A stretch of DNA of 64,000 bases from Halioxenophilus sp033283405 (lineage in GTDB: Bacteria > Pseudomonadota > Gammaproteobacteria > Pseudomonadales > Cellvibrionaceae): contig NZ_JAWMQR010000003.1 of the NCBI RefSeq assembly GCF_033283405.1, positions 186,001-250,000 on the forward strand, read 5' to 3'. The position numbers were made by a program, and so were the translations under genes. Under the pieces are notes generated by a model, which was not told the origin of the DNA, ran no database searches, and was given only the letters and a program-made list of their open reading frames with translations. Within the stretch, counting starts at the first letter, position 1. Each line of letters starts with the position of its first letter. Below are positions 27,865 through 37,238 of this stretch, piece after piece.

Positions 27865-28554
27865 TCAGTCGTCGACCTTCTCCAGGCGATAACCGTGTTG
27901 ATAAACGGTTTTAATACAGTAGCCGCAGCTGGGTTCCAACTGCAGATTGCGCCGCATGCGGCTGATGTGCATATCGACAGTGCGGGTGTTGATGTCAGCA
28001 GCGACACCCCACACCTCTTTTAACAGATACTCCCGCGACAACAACTTGCCCTGATTTTTGATAACGCAGCAGGCCAACAGAAAATCTTTGCGCGTTAGCT
28101 TAACCTCCTGCTCGTGCACCCACACCTTTTGCGCATCCTGATCGATGGTGATGTGCGCGAGTTGCAGCTGCGGGCTGTGCAGTTTGTCGAGCCCCGCCCG
28201 TCGGCTGATAGCCGCCAGGCGGGCGATCAGTTCCGCCCGGCGTGGCGGCTTGATCATATAGTCGTCGGCACCGGCTTTGAGCGCTTCGACCACATCCTCT
28301 TCGCTGTCGCGCTGAGTGGAAAAAATAACCGGCAGGCTCGCCTGATTGTGATCGCGAATCCAGCCCAGAGCATCCAACCCGGAGCCATCGGGCAGTTGCC
28401 AATCGAGCAGCGCCATATCCACCGGCTCCGCCTGCAGCAGGCTGATAAAGTCGGTCACCGTCCCCCGGTGCAGAACCTGATACCCCTCTTCGGTTAGCCA
28501 CTGATTAAGCAACTTGGCCTGAGCCTGATCATCTTCCAACAGAGCAACTTTCAA
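27865..28554 (-). CDS. OmpR/PhoB-family response regulator
   Basis: A 229-residue two-component regulator. Receiver domain: acidic pair LLEDDQ, phospho-aspartate in ALLDWQLPDGSG, and the switch lysine in MIKPPRRAE. The C-terminal winged helix contains VWGVAADINTRTVDMHISRMRR. A TTG start at 28554 is favoured because GGAG lies six bases upstream; a TTG at 28566 is the alternative. It is the first gene of the regulator, FecR-LysM and CHASE2-kinase set. A short stem (27801-27807 with 27821-27827) sits after its stop. Confidence 0.93.
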   Translation of the reverse strand: MKVALLEDDQAQAKLLNQWLTEEGYQVLHRGTVTDFISLLQAEPVDMALLDWQLPDGSGLDALGWIRDHNQASLPVIFSTQRDSEEDVVEALKAGADDYMIKPPRRAELIARLAAISRRAGLDKLHSPQLQLAHITIDQDAQKVWVHEQEVKLTRKDFLLACCVIKNQGKLLSREYLLKEVWGVAADINTRTVDMHISRMRRNLQLEPSCGYCIKTVYQHGYRLEKVDD

Positions 28555-28950
28555 TTTGATCTCCAAACATCACAGTCGATGGTGGTGTTATTGGTGCACC
28601 CGAACAGCGTTACAGGCGAGCGCGAACATTAAGCGCGGCAAGGCACGCGACTACGGCCCGGGTGGCAGATGGGTAACTGTGCACCCAGCGAATCGCCAGT
28701 TATTGTGCTGGTTGGCTCGCCAGGAAACCAGCCGGAAAGCTGAACATTTTACGACTGTTTACCTTTCCAACTCGCGATAGGTCACTCAGTTTTAGCGTGT
28801 CGCCAGCATTTGATTCAGGCCAAATAGAGGTTAAATAAGCGCCGGATTCCCGATCTTCTATTTGATAATAGTTATTATTAACTTTATTATCCGACGCTAC
28901 TCGGCGGCCTCCTTGTCGTTTGGTCACCCATTATTGGTTGCAGGTTTTCT
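28555..28950. other. Divergent promoter region: response regulator / imelysin
   Basis: No gene seen. It contains the Fur box upstream of the imelysin gene (28864-28882). The remainder has no repeat or hairpin that I can support. Confidence 0.6.
28864..28882 (+). promoter_or_regulatory. Fur box upstream of the imelysin operon
   Basis: GATAATAGTTATTATTAAC matches the Fur consensus GATAATGATAATCATTATC at 14 of 19 positions and lies about 70 bases upstream of the first imelysin start. It predicts iron repression of the three-gene cluster. Confidence 0.7.
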
Positions 28951-30198
28951 ATGAAAGTTAAGAGTATGTTTTTGGCCTTGGGGCTGATGCTTACCAGCAC
29001 CACGACCCTCGCTCTCTCTAGTCAAGATGTCATCAACTCCTACACGGATTTGGCTTTTAACGTCTATACCGATAGCCTCGCCGAAGCCAAAAAGCTCCAG
29101 GCCGACATTCAGAAATTCCTCGATTCCCCCTCCCCTGAAACCCTCGCACAGGCCCGCTACGCCTGGCGTCAGGCGCGTGTCCCCTACATGCAGACGGAAG
29201 CCTTCCGCTTTGGTAACCCGGTGGTGGACAACATCGATGGCCAGGTCAACTCCTGGCCCCTGGACGAGGGCTTTCTCGACTATGTCAGTAGCGACTATGA
29301 AGGTGAGCTGGGTAACAGCGGTGCCACTGCGTTTATTCTCAGTCTCGACACTCTGCGCCTGGGCGCCAATGAGATCGACGTCAGCGAGCTGACCCCGGAA
29401 CTGCTCGCCAGCCTCAATGAACTGGGCGGTTCGGAGGCCAATATCGCCACCGGTTACCACGCCATCGAATTCCTCCTATGGGGGCAGGACCTGAACGGCA
29501 CAGACCCGGGTGCCGGCAACCGCCCCTACACCGACTATCTGGCCGGCGAGGGTTGTAGCCATCAATATTGCCAACGCCGCCGCGATTACCTGACCGCCGT
29601 CACCACACTGCTGGTCAACGATTTGAACTATCTGGTGGGCCAGTGGCAGGCGGGCGACAGCAACAACTACCGCGCCAAATTCGTCAAACTCGCCCCCCAG
29701 GAGGCCCTCACCCGCATCCTGTTTGGTATTGGCTCGCTGGCCTTTGGCGAGCTGGCCGGTGAACGCATGCAGGTAGCTCTGGAGGCCAACTCCCCCGAAG
29801 ATGAGCAGGACTGCTTCAGTGACAACACAGTCTTTGCCCACTACTACGACTGGCAGGGCATCGCCAATGTCTACCTGGGCGAATACAAGCGTGTCGATGG
29901 CAGCTTTTACAAAGGCGATTCACTGGCCGACCTGGTCGCTGAGCGCAACAACGGCCTCGCCCAAAAAATGCAGCACCAGATTTCCCAAACCCACGCGGCT
30001 CTGCAGGCTCTGGTAAATGCCTATCAGGATCCCAACAACCCCATGGCGTTTGATCAGATGATTGCCGAGGGGAATGTCGAGGGCGCAGCATTGATCAACC
30101 AGATTATTGCTGAACTGGCTGCCACCACGGAGTTAATTGAGGGGGTTGCCAAAACGCTCGGCATCACCAATCTCAACCCGAACCTGGATGCCGGTTAA
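28951..30198 (+). CDS. Imelysin-family (IrpA/M75) protein, first copy
   Basis: A 415-residue periplasmic or surface protein with a signal peptide ending TLALSS. Imelysin features: ARYAWRQARVPYMQTEAFRFG near residue 70 and the signature GYHAIEFLLWGQDL (GxHxxE motif) near residue 170, followed by a second helical-bundle half. Family members are iron-regulated and implicated in iron or heme handling; peptidase activity is doubtful. It is followed by a di-heme cytochrome and a second imelysin, with a Fur box upstream. Confidence 0.9.
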   Translation: MKVKSMFLALGLMLTSTTTLALSSQDVINSYTDLAFNVYTDSLAEAKKLQADIQKFLDSPSPETLAQARYAWRQARVPYMQTEAFRFGNPVVDNIDGQVNSWPLDEGFLDYVSSDYEGELGNSGATAFILSLDTLRLGANEIDVSELTPELLASLNELGGSEANIATGYHAIEFLLWGQDLNGTDPGAGNRPYTDYLAGEGCSHQYCQRRRDYLTAVTTLLVNDLNYLVGQWQAGDSNNYRAKFVKLAPQEALTRILFGIGSLAFGELAGERMQVALEANSPEDEQDCFSDNTVFAHYYDWQGIANVYLGEYKRVDGSFYKGDSLADLVAERNNGLAQKMQHQISQTHAALQALVNAYQDPNNPMAFDQMIAEGNVEGAALINQIIAELAATTELIEGVAKTLGITNLNPNLDAG

Positions 30199-30276
30199 CC
30201 GGCCCCTTGGGCGAAGGCTGCCTCCGCCCGGCACTGATTAAAACAATGACTCAATACAACCATTAGGATTACCGTT

Positions 30277-31692
30277 ATGCCGCCCGTAAGATTGGGATTG
30301 ATAACCCCTCTAATACTTTTGCTGGCGGCCTGCCAGGGTGCTCACCAGGAGGCCGCCAAGCCGACCAAACCGGTAATAACCATCCCCACCGAATTGGGTG
30401 GCGATAACTCGGTGGATGTGGTCTCGACCAACGCCTTCTCTCTACCCTCGCCCAATATGCCCTTTACAGAGCGGCTCAACTTTAGCGTCGGCAACAGCTT
30501 CTTTCGCAACGCCTGGGTGATAGCGCCCTCCACCACCACCGCCCGCGATGGTTTGGGCCCACTGTTTAACACCAGTGCCTGCCAGAACTGCCATATTAAG
30601 GATGGCCGTGGTCATCTGCCGGTGGACCACAACGACAACACCGTCTCCATGCTGGTACGTGTCAGTGTGCCGGGCACTCCCGCCACTGCCGCCGATGGCA
30701 TTGTCGCCCACCCCACTTACGGCGGCCAGCTGCAGGACTTCGCCATCAACGGCTACACCCCGGAAGTCAAAATCCAGTTCGACTTCGACCACTCCATCGT
30801 CACCCTCGCCGATGGCACCGAGGTGGAGTTGCGCAAACCCCAGTTGCTGCTCAGTGACTTCAGCCACGGCGATATTGGCAGCGATGCCCTCACCTCGGTG
30901 CGTATCGCCCCACCCATGATTGGCCTCGGTTATCTGGAGGCACTGACCGAAGAGCAGCTGCTAGCCCAGGCCGACCCGGACGACGCTGATGGCGATGGTA
31001 TCTCCGGCCGTGCCAATCGCGTGTGGGATACCGTCAACAGCCAGCTGGCACTGGGTCGCTTCGGCTGGAAGGCTGAGCAACCGACCCTGCAGCAGCAAAA
31101 TGCCGGTGCCTTTGCCGGCGATATGGGGCTGACCAGCGCCCTCAACCGCAGCGATGACTGTACCCAACCACAAACCGAGTGCCGGCAGGCCGCCAACGGT
31201 GGCGACCCGGAAGTCAGCGACGATATTCTGGCCAAGGTCACCTTCTACACCCACAACCTGGCAGTACCCAAGCGCCGCAACAGCGACGACCCCGGCGTCA
31301 TCGCTGGCGGTGCGCTCTTTCAGACCATCGGCTGCAGCGACTGCCACACCCCCAAATGGCAGGTAGGCGAAGTACCAGAGATGCCCTGGCTGGCCAATCA
31401 AACCATCTACCCCTTTACCGATATGCTGTTGCACGATATGGGCGATGCGTTGTCTGACCATCGGCCGGTGTATGCCGCCGCTGGCGACGAGTGGCGCACG
31501 CAACCGCTCTGGGGGCTGGGTTTAACCAGTGCCGTCAACGGCGAGTTCGGTTTTATGCACGACGGCCGCGCCCGCACCATCACCGAAGCCATTCTCTGGC
31601 ACGGCGGTGAAGCCGAGTCCAGCCGCACCAACTTCGTCGGTCTCAGCACCGACCAGCGCAACCAGCTGCTGGCCTTTTTAAACAGCCTTTAA
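30277..31692 (+). CDS. Di-heme oxidoreductase (DHOR) family lipoprotein
   Basis: A 471-residue exported cytochrome with a lipobox LLAAC. Heme c motifs CQNCH (about residue 105) and CSDCH (about residue 352) lie in the two domains. The second domain shows the family pattern FTDMLLHDMGDALSD, and the C-terminus contains FGFMHDGRARTITEAILWHGGEA. Proteins of this family (once called thiol oxidoreductase) regularly occur between imelysin genes. The likely role is redox chemistry linked to iron acquisition, but substrate and partner are unknown. Confidence 0.9.
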   Translation: MPPVRLGLITPLILLLAACQGAHQEAAKPTKPVITIPTELGGDNSVDVVSTNAFSLPSPNMPFTERLNFSVGNSFFRNAWVIAPSTTTARDGLGPLFNTSACQNCHIKDGRGHLPVDHNDNTVSMLVRVSVPGTPATAADGIVAHPTYGGQLQDFAINGYTPEVKIQFDFDHSIVTLADGTEVELRKPQLLLSDFSHGDIGSDALTSVRIAPPMIGLGYLEALTEEQLLAQADPDDADGDGISGRANRVWDTVNSQLALGRFGWKAEQPTLQQQNAGAFAGDMGLTSALNRSDDCTQPQTECRQAANGGDPEVSDDILAKVTFYTHNLAVPKRRNSDDPGVIAGGALFQTIGCSDCHTPKWQVGEVPEMPWLANQTIYPFTDMLLHDMGDALSDHRPVYAAAGDEWRTQPLWGLGLTSAVNGEFGFMHDGRARTITEAILWHGGEAESSRTNFVGLSTDQRNQLLAFLNSL

Positions 31693-31732
31693 ACAAACTG
31701 GCGTGGTATCTGGCCACGTCTTTGGATGATCT

Positions 31733-32845
31733 ATGCCACTGCTAGCTTTCTTACCCCTTCGCCAGAACCTAACTAAGCCACTTAGTACCGCTGGCACCCG
31801 CACGCTCCTTCTGGCCCTGGCAGCAGCCCTGGGCGGTGCAGCGTTGAGCGGCTGCCAGAAGACAGCGCCGGAGGAGATCTTCCTGCAGACCTTAAACAAC
31901 CAGGTAATCGAGCCCAACTACCACCAGTTGGTGGAGTCGTCACAGGCGGTAGAGTCGGCCACGGCCAGCTGCTCTGAGGAGTCCATGGCAGAGTTTCTGC
32001 CAGCGGCACAGAGCAGCTGGCGGGAAGCGATGATGGCGTGGCAGCGGGCCAAAGTTATTGGCTTTGGGCCGATGACCGAGCAACGTCTGGATTGGGAGTT
32101 TCAGTTCTGGCCCGATAAGAAAAACCTGGTCGCCAAAAAAGCCAAAACGTTACTGAAAAAAGAGACGCCACTGACCGCAGAGGAACTCAACCACAGCAGC
32201 GTGGTACTGCACGGCTTGAGCGCTCTGGAATACCTGCTGTTTGACCCAACCGCCCAAACCGGTTTTGCAACCGGCCGCTATTGCGAGCTGACGCGCTGGA
32301 TTGGACAACAGATGGTAGTCAGCAGTAAAGCCCTCGACAGCAGTTGGGCACTGGTCAAACCGGAATTTGTCGCCCCCAATGCCGAATCGGAAAACTTTGA
32401 ATCCGCCACCCAGGCCATTGGCATGGTGCTCGACGACTACCTGCTCTCCCTGCAGTCGATCAGCAAAGACAAGATTCTCGGCGCACTTGGCGAAACCGGT
32501 ACAGCCAACCCCTACTTCCTGGAGTCCTGGCGTGCACAACACTCCTGGCAAAATATTGAAGCCAACATCAGTGCGGTGAATCAGTTGTTCCAACAGGGGG
32601 GATTCATTGCCTACCTGGAGAGCCTGGGCCTGCATGAACTGGCCGGGCAGCTGCAGCAGCGCTTGGCCGCCCTGAATGAGGCCGCCGGCAAGATTGAGCC
32701 ACCACTCTTTAGCAGCCTTGATCAACAGGCTGAGCCGCTCAAGCAGGTGGCTGCCACCGCCAAAGCGTTGCGACTGCTGTTGCAGCAGGACACCACCCAG
32801 GTCTTGAAGCTGCCCATTGGCTTTAATGACAGCGACGGCGACTAA
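31733..32845 (+). CDS. Imelysin-family lipoprotein, second copy
   Basis: A 370-residue probable lipoprotein (ALGGAALSGCQKTA lipobox). Family marks: SSWREAMMAWQRAKVIGFGP and VVLHGLSALEYLLFDP, the second imelysin type in which GLSALEYLLF replaces GYHAIEFLLWG. It starts 40 bases after the DHOR gene and completes the cluster. In related bacteria a beta-propeller gene (DUF1513) often follows; here it does not. Confidence 0.88.
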   Translation: MPLLAFLPLRQNLTKPLSTAGTRTLLLALAAALGGAALSGCQKTAPEEIFLQTLNNQVIEPNYHQLVESSQAVESATASCSEESMAEFLPAAQSSWREAMMAWQRAKVIGFGPMTEQRLDWEFQFWPDKKNLVAKKAKTLLKKETPLTAEELNHSSVVLHGLSALEYLLFDPTAQTGFATGRYCELTRWIGQQMVVSSKALDSSWALVKPEFVAPNAESENFESATQAIGMVLDDYLLSLQSISKDKILGALGETGTANPYFLESWRAQHSWQNIEANISAVNQLFQQGGFIAYLESLGLHELAGQLQQRLAALNEAAGKIEPPLFSSLDQQAEPLKQVAATAKALRLLLQQDTTQVLKLPIGFNDSDGD

Positions 32846-33054
32846 CCATCACTCCGGCAAGGAGGCTCTCGCCTCCTGCTCAAGCCGGGTCCGCTTTGGA
32901 GGCAAATTCCTGAGGCCGCAACAACACCGCGAATGTGCGACAAACCACGCCAATTTGTCGCACATACCCCCTAAAAACGCCCATCTGCAACCACTGAAAA
33001 ACTCTAACTCTTTGTAATATAAGACTTTTAAAAAGTGGCGTAGTGCTTGCCATA

Positions 33055-33079
33055 CGTTATATACATTAACTACATAACG
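33055..33079 (+). promoter_or_regulatory. ModE binding site upstream of modE
   Basis: A 25-base inverted repeat: left arm CGTTATATA, seven-base centre, right arm TACATAACG (eight of nine paired). This is the layout of E. coli ModE operators. It ends eight bases before the modE ATG, so ModE-molybdate should repress its own operon. Confidence 0.8.
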
Positions 33080-33087
33080 GTACAACA

Positions 33088-33885
33088 ATGAGTGAAATCA
33101 ACTTAAAACCGTTACTCACCCTCACCAACGATCTCGGTTACAAGGTGGGTGAGGACCGCTTTCGCCTGTTGGCCGCCATTGCCGAGCACGGCTCCATAAG
33201 CCAGGCCGCCAAAGCGGTTGGCCTCTCTTATAAAGCAGCTTGGGATGCCATCAACGCCATGAACAACCTCTTCCCGTCGCCGGTGGTAACGGGCAAGTCG
33301 GGAGGCAAGCACGGCGGTGGCGCACAGGTAACCGCGATCGGCCAGCAGGCTTTGGTCACCCATCAAAAACTGAGCCAGAGCCTGGCCCGGGTGATGGAAC
33401 AGTTGGAAAAAGAGTTAACGGAATCCGCCTCAGAAACCCTATCCCCCCTGCTGTGGAGCTTTGCCATGCGTACCAGTGCCCGAAACACCTACCACGGCGT
33501 TATTGACGAGATAGTGCCGGGGGCGGTGAATACCGAAATCTGTTTGAAAATCTCCGACAGCGCGCGCTTGGCTATCATCGTCACCAACGAAAGCGCACGC
33601 GCACTCGGCCTCTACCAGGGCCGTGAGGCCTTCGCCCTGATCAAAGCCAGCTCACCCATTCTGGTGGGCGGCCAGATAGCCACCTCGGCCCGCAACCAAC
33701 TGCCTGGCGTGGTCAGCAATATCGCTCTGGGCGCGGTCAACGCCGAGGTAACCCTCGACCTGGGTGATGGCAAAAGCCTGGTGGCCATAGTCACCAACGA
33801 GAGCGTTAAACAGATGGCGCTGACGGTAGGCTCGAAACTCTTCGCGGTGATCAAGGCCTCACAAATTATTTTAGGCACCGAATAA
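33088..33885 (+). CDS. modE: Molybdate-responsive regulator ModE
   Basis: A 265-residue LysR-type winged-helix regulator. The DNA-binding domain has EHGSISQAAKAVGLSYKAAWDAINAM. Two molybdate-binding TOBE domains follow (TSARNTYHGVIDEIVPGAVN and TSARNQLPGVVSNIALGAVN), as in full-length E. coli ModE. When molybdate is bound it represses molybdate uptake genes. It lies 17 bases upstream of modA. Confidence 0.95.
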   Translation: MSEINLKPLLTLTNDLGYKVGEDRFRLLAAIAEHGSISQAAKAVGLSYKAAWDAINAMNNLFPSPVVTGKSGGKHGGGAQVTAIGQQALVTHQKLSQSLARVMEQLEKELTESASETLSPLLWSFAMRTSARNTYHGVIDEIVPGAVNTEICLKISDSARLAIIVTNESARALGLYQGREAFALIKASSPILVGGQIATSARNQLPGVVSNIALGAVNAEVTLDLGDGKSLVAIVTNESVKQMALTVGSKLFAVIKASQIILGTE

Positions 33886-33902
33886 ACACATCTACCGGAG
33901 AG

Positions 33903-34700
33903 ATGATTTTTATGTGGTATTCACTTCACCGACATACTCGCCAACTGCTTAGCAAGCGTGGCCTAATCACCCTGCTGGCTATCGGCACTTTGAATACGGC
34001 CGCCGCCGACACCACCAATATTGCCGTGGCCGCCAACTTTACCGCAGCCGCCAAGGCGCTGGCCGAGCAATTTCAACAGCGCAGTGAGCACCGGGTGAAG
34101 TTCAGTTTCGGCTCCACCGGCAAGCTCTACACGCAAATTATTAACGGCGCGCCGTTTGATGCGTTTTTATCGGCCGATGAGCTGCGCACCGGGCAACTTA
34201 CCGCCCAAGGTCAGGCTGTGGCAGCCAGCGAATTTACCTACGCCGTCGGTCAGCTGGCGCTCTACTCCATCGACCCGAATCTCAATTTGCAGGCTGGGGC
34301 CATCCTCTCCACGCCGGACAAAATGAGTCGGCTCGCCATCGCCAACCCCAAAACCGCCCCCTACGGAGCGGCAGCCCAGGCGGCTCTGGAAAAATTAGAG
34401 CTCTGGTCGGCGCTCACCAGCAAATTGGTACAGGGTGACAACATCGCCCAAACCTATCAATTTGTCTCAACCGGTAACGCTACCGTCGGCTTCGTGGCAC
34501 TGGCGCAAATTTATAAAGATGCCAACGCTAACTATTGGCCGGTGCCCGAGATGCTACACCCGCCGTTGCGGCAGAATGCCGTCCTGCTTGCGCGCGGCAG
34601 CAGCAACCCGGCCACCCTCGCGTTTTTGGAATTTTTAAAGAGCACACCTGCCCGTGAGCTTATCGCCAGCTATGGCTATGGTCTGAGTGAAGAGAATTGA
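33903..34700 (+). CDS. modA: Molybdate ABC transporter periplasmic binding protein ModA
   Basis: A 265-residue exported solute-binding protein. After the signal peptide (ending TAAADT) the mature protein starts IAVAANFTAAAKALAEQF and contains FSFGSTGKLYTQIINGAPFD, the oxyanion-binding pattern of ModA. A second ATG at 33912 has better spacing from GGAGAG. Permease (modB) and ATPase (modC) genes are not next to it; an outer-membrane porin gene follows instead. Confidence 0.93.
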   Translation: MIFMWYSLHRHTRQLLSKRGLITLLAIGTLNTAAADTTNIAVAANFTAAAKALAEQFQQRSEHRVKFSFGSTGKLYTQIINGAPFDAFLSADELRTGQLTAQGQAVAASEFTYAVGQLALYSIDPNLNLQAGAILSTPDKMSRLAIANPKTAPYGAAAQAALEKLELWSALTSKLVQGDNIAQTYQFVSTGNATVGFVALAQIYKDANANYWPVPEMLHPPLRQNAVLLARGSSNPATLAFLEFLKSTPARELIASYGYGLSEEN

Positions 34701-34725
34701 TCGCTTAACAGAGGGAGCAGTAGCG

Positions 34726-36066
34726 ATGAAAAAAGTAGTTGCGATGAACAGAGCAGTAAAAACGGTAACGTTGAGTGCACTGGCCGCCTGTGCGGCACAT
34801 AGCCAAGCGGAAATACAATATGAGTTTCACGGGGAAACCCGCCTGCGCTTCGAACACCTGGATGAACAGTTCCGCAACAATCAAACCGGTAGCGACCAGG
34901 CACTGCTGGCGCGCACTCTGCTCGGGGCCTCGGCCAGTTCAGGTGGCTGGACGCTGGCTGGAGAAATTATTGACGCCCGCGAGCTGGGCAACATCGCCAA
35001 AGAAGATAGCAACCTTAACACCAGCACAATCGACCCCTTGGATATTCTGCAATTGAATGTGCAGTACCAAGCCAATGATTTTCTGCTGGCCAACACCCAC
35101 TCAAACATCACCTTGGGCCGCTTTACTATGAACCTGGGCAGCCGGCGTCTGGCGGCGCGCAATAATTACCGCAACACCATCAACGCCTTTGAAGGCGCGC
35201 TGTGGCAAATCGAAGGGAAAAATAGTCAGCAGTTGCAGCTCTTCTATACTCATCCAGTCGCCCGGCTAATCGATGGGCCGGCAACCGATAATGACCCCAA
35301 GCGCGATGAAGCCATCACCAGCACCGATTTTTGGGGTGCCGCGTTCACGACCCCGCTGGCCGACCGCTTCACCGCAGAATTTTATGGGCTGCGCCTGAAC
35401 GAAACCGACAGCCGTAAATATCCCAGCCGCAATCGCCAGCTGACCACCGTGGTGGCCAGCTTGCAACCAAGCGAAGCCTCTACCTGGTATTGGCAGACGG
35501 AGTTGGCCTACCAGTGGGGGGAGTCGCGCAGCAGTACCAGCAGCGATGTGGCGCTGGATCACAGCGCCTATTTTGGCCACTTTGAGCTGGGCCCAAACGC
35601 ACCCGTTGCCGGTGGCAAACTGCGCTTGCAGCTTGATATCGCCAGTGGTGACCGTGACCCAACCGACGATAACAACAACCGGTTTGATACCCTCTACGGC
35701 GCCCGCCGTTTCGATTTTGGGCCGACCAGCCTGTACGGCGCCTTTGCCCGCGCCAATATTATTTCACCGGGCATACGCTGGCAGATTAAGAGCAAAAAAG
35801 CGGGTGAAACCATGTTGTCGTTGCGCCACTTTGAGTTGGAAAACAACAGCGACAGCTGGACCAGTGCCGGTATCTCACCCGCCGCCTATAACAGCAATAC
35901 CGCGGAAGTGGGGCAACAGTTGGAGGTGCGCTGGCGCTGGCACAACAGCCCGAAAAATCTACTGCTGGAGTTGGGGGCCGCCTACCTGTTTGCCGGTGAG
36001 TTGATGCAGGATGCTAACAAAGACGATTCGACCTACACCTACAGCCAGATTACCTATAAGTTTTAA
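34726..36066 (+). CDS. Alginate-export-type (AlgE-like) outer-membrane porin in the mod operon
   Basis: A 446-residue beta-barrel with a signal peptide (AACAAHSQAEIQYEF junction). The opening YEFHGETRLRFEHLDEQF, the central LGRFTMNLGSRRLAARNNYRN and the C-terminal strand ending TYSQITYKF are typical of the alginate_exp / AlgE-like family. The ATG at 34726 has GAGGGAG upstream. The gene starts 25 bases after the modA stop, so the two are probably co-transcribed under ModE. Its substrate is unknown; an outer-membrane channel for molybdate or another oxyanion is an inference from position. Confidence 0.82.
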   Translation: MKKVVAMNRAVKTVTLSALAACAAHSQAEIQYEFHGETRLRFEHLDEQFRNNQTGSDQALLARTLLGASASSGGWTLAGEIIDARELGNIAKEDSNLNTSTIDPLDILQLNVQYQANDFLLANTHSNITLGRFTMNLGSRRLAARNNYRNTINAFEGALWQIEGKNSQQLQLFYTHPVARLIDGPATDNDPKRDEAITSTDFWGAAFTTPLADRFTAEFYGLRLNETDSRKYPSRNRQLTTVVASLQPSEASTWYWQTELAYQWGESRSSTSSDVALDHSAYFGHFELGPNAPVAGGKLRLQLDIASGDRDPTDDNNNRFDTLYGARRFDFGPTSLYGAFARANIISPGIRWQIKSKKAGETMLSLRHFELENNSDSWTSAGISPAAYNSNTAEVGQQLEVRWRWHNSPKNLLLELGAAYLFAGELMQDANKDDSTYTYSQITYKF

Positions 36067-36103
36067 AAGTTTTAGATTTAAGAGAGGGAGGGGGGTTAAC
36101 GGT

Positions 36104-37036
36104 TCACGATTGTGTGGAGTAGTTGATCGCGCCCCGATCGCACTCGGGCACGCCTTCCGACTGGCCGCTGCCTGGGTTGGCGATCAGGCCGAACTGCAAC
36201 GCTTTCGCCTCCCGGCCACTCACCCAACTTCCAACCATTCGGTCCCATATGGCCAGCGCCGAACCGAGGTTTTTATCGGCATGCTCGCTTCGATTGGAGT
36301 GGTGAATCTGGTGTTGCGCCGGGCTGATAAACCAATGCTCAAGCACCCCAAACTGCAAGGCGAAGGGCGAGTGCCGCAAATTGGCCCCTAAACAGCTAAA
36401 GGCAAAGACAAATATATTGACCCCAAGCATGTCCCAACCATTGATTCGCCCGCTGAAGCAGAAGAGAAATAGCCCGGCAACGCCGCTGAACACCAACAGG
36501 CTGCGCAGGTAGTAGAGCACCATCTCCAACGGGTGGACACGATAGAGTGTAATTGGAGTCAGTGAAGTGGCGGAGTGGTGCACCTTGTGAATACGCCATA
36601 ACCAAGGCAGTTTGTGCAGCAACCAGTGCAGGCCAAACCGGCTGGCGTCATCCAACAGGAAGAGCGTAAGGGTAAACGCGCCGGCCAACCAAAACGGCGA
36701 CAGTGTCCAGTTGGGATAGACGCCCGTGGTGTGATGCAAAAACGCCGACAACCAAAGTGCGCCCGACAACCGGGTAAAAAACCAGGGCACCACCAGCACC
36801 ATTTTAATAAGGTGATTACCAAACAGCAGGCCGCAATCGAGGGCGGTTGATCGATTAAACCAATAACGTTTGTCGAATAACACTCGCATTGGTCGGTCAC
36901 GGTCTCGCCGCCACAACCAGAGCAGTGCCAGTAAACCTGCACTTAACAGATAGAGCCAATAGAGCCGGCTACCCGGTTCCAGAAATAAATGGAGCGGTTG
37001 CCAGAGTACCGGCCACGACCAACTACTCACCTTCAT
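36104..37036 (-). CDS. Membrane fatty acid hydroxylase / sterol desaturase superfamily protein
   Basis: A 310-residue protein with four to five membrane spans and the di-iron histidine boxes HWLLHK, IHKVHHS and HQIHHSN. The superfamily uses non-heme di-iron and oxygen to hydroxylate or desaturate lipids. Start: ATG at 37036 with AGAGGTGA directly upstream. It converges on the porin gene. The substrate cannot be inferred. Confidence 0.87.
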   Translation of the reverse strand: MKVSSWSWPVLWQPLHLFLEPGSRLYWLYLLSAGLLALLWLWRRDRDRPMRVLFDKRYWFNRSTALDCGLLFGNHLIKMVLVVPWFFTRLSGALWLSAFLHHTTGVYPNWTLSPFWLAGAFTLTLFLLDDASRFGLHWLLHKLPWLWRIHKVHHSATSLTPITLYRVHPLEMVLYYLRSLLVFSGVAGLFLFCFSGRINGWDMLGVNIFVFAFSCLGANLRHSPFALQFGVLEHWFISPAQHQIHHSNRSEHADKNLGSALAIWDRMVGSWVSGREAKALQFGLIANPGSGQSEGVPECDRGAINYSTQS

Positions 37037-37238
37037 TCACCTCTGCCCGGCAGGCAATGGCCGTGAGAACGGAATAAGGCGGCAAGTAAATAGAGGAGGA
37101 AGGAGAAGAAACTGTGTCTAACATCAACCTAGTAATACATTGCCCTAGCAACACGTTAACCCAGTAAATTCAGAAGATAGCGCAGCCTGGTGAAACCGTT
37201 TCCATAACTGGCTTCACCAAGCTGATAGCCCAGCCGAA

